Origin: Trichoderma breve
Lineage: Eukaryota; Ascomycota; Sordariomycetes; Hypocreales; Hypocreaceae
Assembly (NCBI RefSeq): GCF_028502605.1
Contig: NC_079234.1
Coordinates: forward strand, 3,720,001-3,784,000
DNA: 64,000 nt
Reading direction: 5' to 3'
Numbering within the stretch: the stretch's first letter is position 1; each line of letters starts with the position of its first letter. The notes below the pieces were generated by a model. It was given only the letters and a program-made list of their open reading frames with translations, searched no databases and had not been told where the DNA came from. The translations under genes and the position numbers were made by a program. Shown here piece by piece: positions 1 through 8,500 of the stretch.

Positions 1-251
1 ACCTTGTGGGCATTCTTCGCAGCGTTGGTGGAGAAGCCTCTAGCACCTCGTGCCTGTTGCTTGACGAGATTCGCTGGGTGAATGGATTGTCGACCGCCTT
101 TGGCCGACACAGGAATTGGTTGAACTGCTTGGTTCTGAAACGGCCTCGCCGCATTGGCGAGTTTGTCTCGGACCACTGCTGTGGTCCTCGACACGGCGAC
201 TCGGAGGAGACGCAGGGCATCTGGGCCCCATATCGCCCCCGCGGACGCCAT
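1..251 (-). CDS. 5' part of an unidentified protein gene, probable mitochondrial targeting N-terminus (runs off the left edge)
   Basis: Reading leftwards from an ATG at 251, the frame stays open to the window edge (83 complete codons). The N-terminus starts MASAGAIWGPDALRLLRV and is rich in Arg, Ala and Ser with almost no acidic residues. Around residues 70-73 it reads RGFST, a motif common near matrix-processing sites of fungal mitochondrial precursors. A mitochondrial presequence is therefore inferred. No catalytic domain falls inside the window, so the product cannot be named. The longer antisense frame starting at 378 reads through the presumed 5'UTR and is disfavoured. Confidence 0.5.
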   Translation of the reverse strand, partial: MASAGAIWGPDALRLLRVAVSRTTAVVRDKLANAARPFQNQAVQPIPVSAKGGRQSIHPANLVKQQARGARGFSTNAAKNAHK

Positions 252-923
252 GTTGAAATTCTTTGTTTTCCTTCACCAAAAGGTGGTTGAAAGAGGTTGA
301 AGATGAAACTCCAGGAGAGATGACGGGAAGTGACGGACTCTCTACTCCGTATATAAGTTCGGCAATGACATTCGCCACGCAAGCATGCAGCGCGCTAATG
401 CGTTGGCAACACCGCCACAGATTAGATCTGCGCCACAGATGCGGGGCTGAGGCCGCCTAGTGCCAAACCGGGACTAGCGCGGGCTTCTTTATTTTCTACT
501 TTTCTTCCGTCGAGAAATTTTCCACCATTTTTTTCTTCTTTCTTTCTTTACTTCACAAACCACCAGAAGCTCTATTCCGGAGCTGCAAGTGCACGCTCGG
601 GTGCGAGCTCTGGTGGTTGGAATCGTTTTCACGGTAAGCTATACCCTTCTCCCTTTGAACGCGCCTTACATGATGCTTTATTTTCATGAACAATCCAATT
701 CATACCAGACCATGGTGACTCTGTAATTTTTTACAACTTACCTGAACGAGCTTTGGATCGCACCTTTTTCAGACTCTTTGCCATTGGTGAGCTCTGCTAA
801 CGCGTCCCAGATGTCCAGGAAATAGGGCTAATACCCCCTCGATCCACCCACGATTCTCTGCATTTTCAAAAGGTTGGTGATTTTTTCTTTCTATTTTGCT
901 TCAGCTATTGTCGACTAGCTTGT

Positions 924-1018
924 TCTGTGTGATGAACAATTGACACCTCAGGGATTCCTCATGCTTAATATACGATGTGGATACCGTGTTTGATAAGTTT
1001 CAGCCTTGTCTGATCAGA
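924..1018 (+). ncRNA. snR41: Box C/D snoRNA, snR41-like (18S guide)
   Basis: Box C GTGATGA is at 929-935 and box D CTGA at 1010-1013. The ends pair as TCTG (924-927) with CAGA (1015-1018). The segment immediately upstream of box D (TAAGTTTCAGCCTTG) is complementary over 15 nt to the 18S rRNA stretch CAAGGCTGAAACTTA, recalled from fungal 18S rRNA. Counting five nucleotides upstream of box D selects the G of CAAG. In yeast that region contains Gm1126, assigned to snR41. The D'/C' half is not clear, and I find no match to the second yeast snR41 target. It lies inside the putative intron 873-1077. Confidence 0.75.
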
Positions 1019-1125
1019 ACTATTTACAATTTTTACTGTTGTCGTCTTTTGTTGTCAAAGCTGTTTTGCTAACTCAGACTGTCAATAGGTAATTCCATAC
1101 TCTCTCATATCTCAACCTATCCCAC

Positions 1126-1301
1126 ATGATGAAAATTTGAACGAACGGGCGGACATATCGAGCCTTGCTACTCTTCATCCCTGAGAAAGCAGGGACGTAC
1201 AATCCTTGTGGTGAAGGGGAGTGAGAACTCAGGATGAGATCTCGTCACCTGATCGTGGTTCATAGGAATCGGTTCCTTGTTCAAGCTGGGATTGTACATG
1301 T
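1126..1301 (+). ncRNA. Candidate structured RNA (second snoRNA of the host intron, type unresolved)
   Basis: A box-C-like ATGATGA (1126-1132) is followed by CTGA at 1181-1184. A perfect 5-bp hairpin CCCTG/CAGGG lies at 1179-1194. A 9-bp inverted repeat, GTACAATCC at 1197-1205 and GGATTGTAC at 1289-1297, encloses about 83 nt. It ends in ACA (1296-1298) followed by three bases, TGT, which fits the 3' end of an H/ACA RNA. A branch-like CTAAC follows at 1305. It could be a C/D RNA (1126-1184) next to an H/ACA-like hairpin, or one larger RNA. I found no convincing rRNA guide. Confidence 0.35.
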
Positions 1302-1365
1302 CAGCTAACTCGTATAATGATAGGTACTTATTATACAAAGCTTTCTTTTTATTTTGCTGCTGTAT

Positions 1366-1464
1366 CTCTGTGATGAAATGTTATTATTTTGTATTCACAC
1401 TGTCTGATTTCCGCGACGCCTTCGGGAGTCGTTGGATATGAACAAACCTACACCTTCTGATAAG
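1366..1464 (+). ncRNA. Box C/D snoRNA guiding LSU rRNA (snR48-like region)
   Basis: Box C GTGATGA is at 1370-1376 and box D CTGA at 1457-1460. An internal CTGA follows CACACTGT, and a C'-like GGATATGA precedes box D. Between D' and C' lies a small hairpin (CGAC/GTCG arms around TTCG). The D' guide TTTGTATTCACACTG is complementary over 15 nt to the domain V LSU segment CAGTGTGAATACAAA, recalled from fungal 25S. Yeast snR48 directs Gm2791/Gm2793 in this neighbourhood. The register relative to the internal CTGA is off by one for either G, so homology to snR48 is tentative. The D-box guide has no clear target. The 3' end abuts a GTAAGT donor. Confidence 0.7.
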
Positions 1465-1674
1465 TAAGTGCAGCCCGCACACCGTCGATTGCCCGTACAC
1501 GTAGCTAACCACTGAGTAGAAAAATCATGTCAATGTTTTGCTGTGCTTGCTGTACTGTCGCTGAACCGAAGCTGACATTGTATCAAGTAATCCAGGTGAG
1601 ACGTATCAATGTCTTGCATGGTTGATCAAATGGTATGTATTTTGTCTTTTTTCTTCTTATCACTTTCCTATCCT

Positions 1675-1759
1675 ACCATCATGATGACTTTCATTATTAT
1701 CTACATTGTCCGAGTTCCACGTGACGAAAAAAAGTTTCACCTTGGAGAACTGATATGGT
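1675..1759 (+). ncRNA. snR62: Box C/D snoRNA, snR62-like double guide for LSU rRNA
   Basis: A complete C/D layout is visible: terminal stem ACCAT (1675-1679) with ATGGT (1755-1759), box C ATGATGA (1681-1687), D' CCGA (1710-1713), C' GTGACGA (1721-1727) and box D CTGA (1750-1753). The D' guide TTATCTACATTG matches LSU CAATGTAGATAA; the +5 rule picks the U of CAAU, fitting yeast Um1888 directed by snR62. The D guide TTTCACCTTGGAGA matches the nearby LSU sequence TCTCCAAGGTGAA. Two guides hitting neighbouring sites of one LSU region make chance unlikely. rRNA sequences are recalled, not searched. The RNA lies in an intron bounded by GTATGT at 1633 and CTAAC...AG at 1804-1822. Confidence 0.82.
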
Positions 1760-2138
1760 TTCATAATCATCATTACTTGAAACGAAAGAGTAGTAGAGTA
1801 GTGGCTAACTTTGCTGCTTTAGATACCATTATGAAGCTGCGAGATGTTTGTCAGAGCTATGGTGTTGTTTGTTTGCCCGCAGACATGCTATGATGCTGAG
1901 ATACCATGAGCTTCTCTCCTAGTTCATGCTGGTAGTAGAAGCTTGTGGTGTCACACTGGTGTAGCATATACATAACAATAATAATATACCCGATTTTTGA
2001 ACTATTTAGTCTATCCGCTTGTTCGTTCGTGTGACCTAATCTCTTCTCTTGTCACTCCCTAATCATGCTCATGTAAAGCTCGTAACACAAAAAATAACCA
2101 CTATGCATCAACCATTTTATCCTCAACTCATATCATCT

Positions 2139-3572
2139 TCAAGGGAGCTGTAACCTCGCATTCCAGCCGACAATGCACCTGATAAGATCCCAATCGCCAT
2201 TCGCACCCACCCAATCCGTAACGACAATACCAGTGCTCGCCGCGCCGACCTTGAGCTGCTTAGGCCCCTTGCCGTCCTCGCCATGGCGAATGCAGAGATA
2301 CTCAACAATGGCAGGGTTCACCTTGGCAGCAATTCTCTCAGGCCAGCACGTCGCATTGAAGAAGTTGCTGCCACTCAGGAAGTTGACAAAGATAGGCAGC
2401 AACGCAGCATCCGGATTATGATCATGATCAGGCCCAATGACGTGAAACTCTCGCTCGGCAGAGCGCTCCAGCTGGCCGCGGCTGTAGTCAATCTTTCGCT
2501 CAATGTTCTGGCTTTCAGTGACGTCGTAGAAATCCTGCACGCGAATGTGCCCGCCCTCGCAGGTTCCGTCCTCGCAGTTGTCCGGCCAGTGCTGGCCGTC
2601 GATGCCCCAGCCGCGCCCATCCCAGCACGTGCGAGCCATCTCCTCGTCGAGGCCGAAGCGGCGGACGATGATGATGCGGCCTCTTGCCTGACCCAACGTC
2701 GGGATCCGGGGCTCCGTCCACCAGCGGTCCGGGTGCTTGTCGACGTAGCCGGCTTTGAGGTAGCGGCTGAGGTGCTGGTCGGTGCCGCGGCCGGCGCCCT
2801 CGCGCTTGATGCTCATGAGGATGGTCTCGCTGGGGTTGGCGTCTAGAAAGCGGTAGATGTCGTCGACCATGTCGGGGAAGTACTTTATGCTGGTGAGGGA
2901 CACGGGGAAGACGGAGTGGACGAGGGCCAGGGTGTCGTTGTCTGTGTTGACGGAGACGCGAATGTCGAGGAAGCGCACGCCGTTCTGGAGCTGCTCGGGG
3001 ACGCCGACAGATTGGCAGCGGACAGAGGGCAGGGCAGTGTGGCATGTTGGTGAGTTGTGAGTGCCAGGGATGGACAGCATGGGCAGCGGCCAGGCATCAT
3101 CCAGCTGCTTCATCCAGGCATGGAGCTTAGCCGAAGAGAAGATGGCAAGAAAAGCACCCGTAGGAACATAAACAACAGTAAGATCCAGAGCATCATCCCC
3201 GTCATCATCCCCATCAATCCTCGTCATCACCGCCGACTTGCGCGAAGGGCTAGGAACATCCGTCTCATATCGCCGGTCGCCGGCCCGGAAAGTCAGCCGG
3301 AGGACCTCGCGGCCGGCGGGATCGGCGGTGCGGACGTCGGTGCGGACGGTGCGGAAGGGGTCCAGATGGAAAGACACATCGCGGGCGTCGTGCGAGTCGC
3401 CCTTGGGCAGGATGTGGTGGGCGGAGAAGTCGGTGGCGTTGATGAAGCCGGAGATTGCGCCGGTGACGTTGGAGACGACGTTGCCGGTGCGCTTCTTCTC
3501 GCCCTGGAAGCGCTGGACGGAGATGAGCTCCAGGGGCGTGATGGTGAGGTTGCGGATGGTGAGGTCGGCCAT
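2139..3572 (-). CDS. PI-PLC X-domain (PLC-like phosphodiesterase) protein
   Basis: A single exon encodes 477 aa from the ATG at 3572. The core resembles the phosphatidylinositol-specific phospholipase C X region. One catalytic-type His lies in IPGTHNSPTC (about residue 170) and the second in ALVHSVFP (about 218), followed by the DANPSETILMSIK segment that forms the barrel. There is no PH, EF-hand, Y or C2 domain, so it is of the small bacterial/fungal type rather than eukaryotic PLC-delta. The substrate is inferred to be phosphoinositide or GPI-like and is not shown. The frame is open upstream to an ATG at 3794, which would add 74 residues including a hydrophobic stretch (SLVVGSLILILTL). That extension overlaps a GAGT microsatellite and looks like 5'UTR, but a membrane-anchored longer form cannot be excluded. 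Neighbours give no pathway context. Confidence 0.8.
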   Translation of the reverse strand: MADLTIRNLTITPLELISVQRFQGEKKRTGNVVSNVTGAISGFINATDFSAHHILPKGDSHDARDVSFHLDPFRTVRTDVRTADPAGREVLRLTFRAGDRRYETDVPSPSRKSAVMTRIDGDDDGDDALDLTVVYVPTGAFLAIFSSAKLHAWMKQLDDAWPLPMLSIPGTHNSPTCHTALPSVRCQSVGVPEQLQNGVRFLDIRVSVNTDNDTLALVHSVFPVSLTSIKYFPDMVDDIYRFLDANPSETILMSIKREGAGRGTDQHLSRYLKAGYVDKHPDRWWTEPRIPTLGQARGRIIIVRRFGLDEEMARTCWDGRGWGIDGQHWPDNCEDGTCEGGHIRVQDFYDVTESQNIERKIDYSRGQLERSAEREFHVIGPDHDHNPDAALLPIFVNFLSGSNFFNATCWPERIAAKVNPAIVEYLCIRHGEDGKGPKQLKVGAASTGIVVTDWVGANGDWDLIRCIVGWNARLQLP

Positions 3573-4923
3573 CGCGGGGTGTGTGTATGAGTGAGTGAGT
3601 GTGAGGATGAGGATGAGAGAGCCAACAACAAGGGAGATGTGAGATGGAGTTGGAAGAGATGAGATGGCGATTGAGTGAGTGAGTGAGTGAGAAGCAAACA
3701 ATTGATTGATTTGTTTAGGGAAGCAAGGGAGAAGGCAAATCACGTCAAAAGTCAACAAAGACAACACGGAACTCAGCTCAATGGCCAAGACCATTAGTTG
3801 GTGGGGCTAAACTCTGTGCCTATCATAACCTACATCAGCAACTTTGGTTGAGTGGCGAAGTAAAACAAACACAGTCGTTTATTCCAAGTCAAGCAAGGGA
3901 GACGCAAAATGAGCTTTGTATCAAGGAGACCATCTAACAACTAACTCTAAAGTCCCAAAAAAGGCACATCTCAAACTCAGCTGTGGTGTTTGTTTGCATC
4001 CCGTCGTGCTCGTCATAAACCGCCAGGTGTGGCTCAGCGGATGGCCCAACCGAGTGGGCAAGCTCCCGACAAAAAGGTGTGGCGGAACATCTTTGCTAGG
4101 TCCAACAACATTCTTTGAACCCGGGAAGCTGTTACTGAAGTTGGATTATTAATAGCCCTGAGCAAAATGCGAGGGTTGGTGTTGTTGATGTTGTTTGTAT
4201 CAACATATTAGACGCGCCCCTCCCTTGCTTGAGCTGAAAGAAGATCTAGATCACAGGGTGACGGGATGAGGGGGAGCAACAAACAACATCGAATCAAATG
4301 CCGGCGATGACGCTTCATTATACGAGGACGTTGTAGAAAATGACGATGCGAGGTTTCAGAAATGTCCAGGCCCAACAACAAAGGGATGTCGTGATCTCAT
4401 AGCCGTGGGGGGTTCAGGTTCTGCCTTGCATGTGATGTCCGCCAACCAACTGCACAACTGCAACAAAGCAGTCCTATCTTGGCACTACAGTACAACACGT
4501 GAACATCATTGATCAAATTCACAGGGCGTATGAGACATGAGTTGTTTGTCAAGTATTCATTATTGACTGCATCTAATCGTACGCTTCGGGTACCGAAGCA
4601 GTCAACTTTTCCTCCAATTCTCCTTCTCCAGAACTCCTGCTCATAGCCCATCACCTCCTTTCCCTTGCTATAGTATCCCCCGCCCGAAAAAAGTAAAATA
4701 CATGAAATACCTTTTCAGTGTAGTGAATGTAGTTCCTGAACATGAAAAGAAAAAGGCCCTGCCTTTTGGGTATATAATGATGAAGATGCCTAAACGCCAA
4801 GTAACGCAACGCGACAAATGACCTTGGGTGTGTAGAGGTGAGGGTGATGATGTGATGATGCGATGACGCTTTGCGTTGTTGTGTGGGGTGATAAACGCAG
4901 AGTGTGTCGAGGGTTTAGCAGCT
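3573..4923. other. Intergenic: 5' leader of the PI-PLC-like gene and 3' flank of the next gene
   Basis: Apart from the alternative PI-PLC start at 3794 and the microsatellite, no frame with coding character or conserved motif was seen. A segment near 4028 resembles a tRNA A box (TGGCTCAGCGG) but has no matching B box or cloverleaf. Confidence 0.6.
3672..3691. repeat. (TGAG)n microsatellite
   Basis: Five perfect TGAG units lie in the 5' leader of the PI-PLC-like gene. A related interrupted GAGT run lies at about 3589-3602. Confidence 0.9.
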
Positions 4924-5553
4924 TCAAGGAGAATTGCTGCTGCTTGCGCGGCGTTGCTTCGTTGGCGGAGCAGACAAATCATTCTCATCCTCATCAGCGG
5001 GCCTCTTGCGTGTAAGCCCGCGCTGTTGAAGGACCTGGTTCACAATATCTTCGTTACCGACGATATTTCCAGAGCCCTCAACCGTGATGCCCGCGTCAAC
5101 CTCAATCTTGATGGGGCGAGGCCGGCCATCTTCGTCAATCATGGGGATGCCGCACTGGCCGGAGCTGTTCTCCTGGATGGCTTTGACGACGGCCCTGGCA
5201 ATGGCGTTGGCATGGCTGGCTGGTGTATCTGTGAGGCACACAAGATTGTTGTTCTTGGAGATGAGGACTGAGGTGTTGATGCGGAGGCTGATGGGGGAGA
5301 TGTTCTCTTCCTCTTGGTCATCCTCATCCTCAGTAGTCATAGCTGACATGATGGCTTCAGCCATCGTTGGGCGGCCCAAGACGAATTGTTGGCGCATTTG
5401 CTGCAGTTGAGCAAGGTCTGGTGCGGTGTGTGGTGTGTAGGCAGGAGGTGGGGAGGTCAAAGAGGTTTGATGTGAAGAGTCTTTGGGGCCGTTGATGTGG
5501 TTGTGTTGTGGGATAGCTGCAGTAGCAGTAGCGGTCGATGATGATGTATTCAT
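4924..5553 (-). CDS. Hypothetical protein, 209 aa, nuclear-type, unknown function
   Basis: The start is placed at the ATG at 5553 (MNTSSSTATA), because upstream sequence in the same frame looks like untranslated leader. The N-terminal third is low-complexity (Ser, Thr, Pro). The middle has an acidic run (TTEDEDDQEEEN) followed by a hydrophobic-patterned segment (SPISLRINTSVLISKNNNLVCL) and an Ala-rich helix. The C-terminus carries a bipartite basic motif, RKRP then KQRR, which is a likely nuclear localisation signal. No family is recognised. The ordered central part of about 100 residues looks like a real fold rather than a chance frame. Expression and function are unknown. Confidence 0.6.
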   Translation of the reverse strand: MNTSSSTATATAAIPQHNHINGPKDSSHQTSLTSPPPAYTPHTAPDLAQLQQMRQQFVLGRPTMAEAIMSAMTTEDEDDQEEENISPISLRINTSVLISKNNNLVCLTDTPASHANAIARAVVKAIQENSSGQCGIPMIDEDGRPRPIKIEVDAGITVEGSGNIVGNEDIVNQVLQQRGLTRKRPADEDENDLSAPPTKQRRASSSNSP

Positions 5554-8500
5554 GGTGTATGTGTGATGTGGAGTAAAGACTAGAATAACAGAGGATGGAT
5601 GAGTTAAACTCTTATAGTCGATGGATCTCAAGGCGTCGTAAATGAGCCTAGTTGAAGAGTGTAATGACAGGGGACGGTGAGTTGCTGATATATCTCCTTG
5701 GCAGTGAATCCAAGTGTGAGAGTCCCACAAAGTCGCCTATTCTCTTTGCGTTTCAGATTGTGGAAATGAGACTTGGTTGAAACAACTACACTCTAGATTT
5801 GGGTGAAGAGTTTTTTTCTTCTCCCTTCTCCCTTCTTTGTCCAAAACCAACGTTCAAGGTGATAAGTTGAAGAAAGTCTATTTTTCCTGTATGTTTCCGA
5901 AATGGAGGGTCGGTATCAAGGTGGTTGGTGGTGTATGTAAGCCGTGTGAGGGCAGAGCGGCAATGTAAATGCCCGAAGTGCGAGAGTGTATGGTATAAAC
6001 CAACAGCCAAGGGAGGAGCACAGGAATGTGGGTGCCTGACAGAGCCTGATGATGGCAATGATGATTATGATAGGATAGGACAGGAGTTGCAATAAGATCG
6101 ATATCATGAACAGCGAAGACACAGATCGATGGATCAAGGCAAGCGAAGAGATATATACCCCTTTTGAGGAAACAGCCCGGCTGTCAGTCTTGTGTATGAA
6201 CCTCTTTGGCCCACCCACCCCCTAAGTCAACCCGTGTCCCCCTTGATTGAAGAAAAGCCAAAGATGGAACATGTCCGTTGCCGTTTGGCGACCCCCCCAG
6301 CGCGGTCAATCTAAACCCCGTCAACATGATTCAACTGAATGATTGAGACGTGATTGATTCATGCAGCAATCAGGCCACACACCCCCCTAGGCCGTGCGCC
6401 TTTTTGCAAGTGGCTTGTCTTGTGGCCTTGGCCCACGACGCCTCGCTTGTCATGTAATCTTCCGCTAGCAACAATATCATTGCCTTTTTGGTTACTCGTG
6501 GCTCCGCGGTTAACTTACACGCACCCACTGCTGCGTCCCGTCTCCGCTGTTGGGAGGAATTAGGTAAAAAGAGGGACGGACATATGCCTTAGATGGGAGC
6601 GCACAGATACACACAACTCACTCACACACAGAGAAAACGGCATCCGCTTGCACAGGGCCGTGGCCACAGAGCACAATCAACGTCAAATGCAATCCTGGAA
6701 TAAGTCAACCGAGAAGCGTTTATCCCTGCTTGCTGCCCCCGACCCGAGCGCAAATGCCGCGTAGCGCACCCAGGCCGGTGGTACACCACACAGCAAAAGC
6801 CCAAAAGCTACACGCCCCCCGTTTTGATTCTGTCCGACGGTCTGGTATGGAGGGGTGTGTGATCTACAAGTGTCCAGCACAGCTCTTGGCAGGCCGTCAC
6901 CATGTCGGCTGAGCTCCGTTGCTGTACACATAATTCTTTTTCCACTGTTTGATTTTTTCTTGCGGATCTGAACCTCCGGTTTGAATGAGTTGCGGGAAGA
7001 AGGGAGGGGGGCCGCTTCTGGCGCATTCGGGGTTCGGATTGTCTCTCACGATACTCTGAACAAGCTCTAAAGTATCTTTGTGTGTTTGACATGGGCGGCT
7101 GTTGCAACGTATCATATTGTCTGTCGACGGATATCGGTCGACTGTTGGGAGGAATGCCACGAGACAACAATCGCAGCAACAACAGCAAGGCGTTGGTAGG
7201 ATAAGAATTGCACACGTGGTTCCCTGGGAGGTACTTGGATCCGGCTCCCATTGCCAAGGGACTGGATCGCAGAGCTGTACGTTGTATGCACGAGACTGAC
7301 AAAGATGCATCTAAGATGCCACTATTGGATTAGCTGTCTGCAAGGGAGAAGCTGCGTTTGTGCGTGGAGGGGGCGGCCGGCTGTCGTGCCGTCATGTCAT
7401 GGCGGAATGGAATGCGAGAGCCAAGCTAGAAGTGCAAGGTTTGTCACGGCAATCGAGCGAGCGAGGTCCATTGAATGATCCATCCGCCCAGAACACAGAC
7501 CTGGTACAAATTGCGAGTCCCAAGCACCAAGCACCGAGCAAAGCATTCGGCGAATAACTGTACGCTGTCGGCCAACTACCAGCGGCGGGTGAATTGCTGG
7601 CTGCGGCATGCACTTGGCCGGCCCAGCGTATTGTCTGGGTATTGTGGCGCGACAGATTCAATAGGCGTGTGTATCGCGTGAAAGGCTTTGTGTGTGGTGA
7701 GGCAAGAAATTGAGGGGGTGCGGATTGGATGTCTTAGCCGGCTTTTGTCTTGCTATTGTCTCTTGCTATTGTTGTCCGTATTGTCGTGCCGAAGCGGTTT
7801 AGCGCCCGCCGTCCCGGGACCCGGACATTGCGGGGCGAGTCGCCGATGCGGGCGATCTCTCCTTCCCTGGCCATATTCTGCAGTAACACTACTGTGCCAC
7901 TACTCTGTAGCTGCAGCAGGCGCGGCTTGGAGAAGGAGGTATCTTGAGAGTCTACTCCGTCCTGCAGAGAGAAGGAGCGCAGCGGCAGATGAAAGGAAGC
8001 GGCTGGGCGTTGACATTACTCGTTGCAGTAAGGTTCGGCATCGCGACACGGCAGGAAGGGCCGACAAAGCACGAGGATAAACGTCTAAAGGCGAATTGCT
8101 TGAGGAAGCTGCCCATCGTGGCATGTTCTAGACTCGGGATGCCTTCCTCTTCCTCTTCGCGAGCCTCGCTTGTAACCTGCTTGACTCCTTTTCCTCTTGC
8201 CTTGACTCGTAAAGGACTTTGTTACTTGCCATTTATTCACCTCAATACTGCAATACTCAAGTTATAATGATAATAGAAGGAACTATTGCACGTACATGTT
8301 GATTCGCCAATGCTGTTTCTCTTTCTTATCATTTCTTCTTCTCCTGCATTGTGTGATTCTCTCGAAATATTCCCTTTTCAGCTTCCCCACGCAATCATAG
8401 GTAATCTTATTTCCTACTGCGCCAAGCTTATTCCCACCATCATCTTCAACCCTACCTCATCTTCATTCCACCGCCAACTTCTTTTCTCCCACAACCCGAA

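Larger units (their letters stand above)
480..2110 (+). ncRNA. Probable spliced non-coding snoRNA host transcript
   Basis: This stretch has no long open frame but repeats intron signals on the plus strand. Donor-like sites lie at 634 (GTAAGC), 1089 (GTAATT), 1465 (GTAAGT) and 1633 (GTATGT). CTAAC branch motifs followed closely by AG lie at 797-810, 1069-1077, 1305-1323, 1505-1519 and 1804-1822. Three box C/D RNAs (924-1018, 1366-1464, 1675-1759) and one or two weaker structured candidates sit between these signals, several inside the inferred introns. Multi-intron, non-protein-coding hosts carrying several snoRNAs are known in filamentous ascomycetes. Exact exons cannot be fixed by eye; some inferred exons would be very short. 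The limits given are approximate, from the end of the left promoter region to the next gene's 3' end. Confidence 0.6.

Noticed and set aside
4020..4110. A-box-like TGGCTCAGCGG
   Set aside because: No B box GGTTCRANTCC downstream and no cloverleaf folding; treated as chance.
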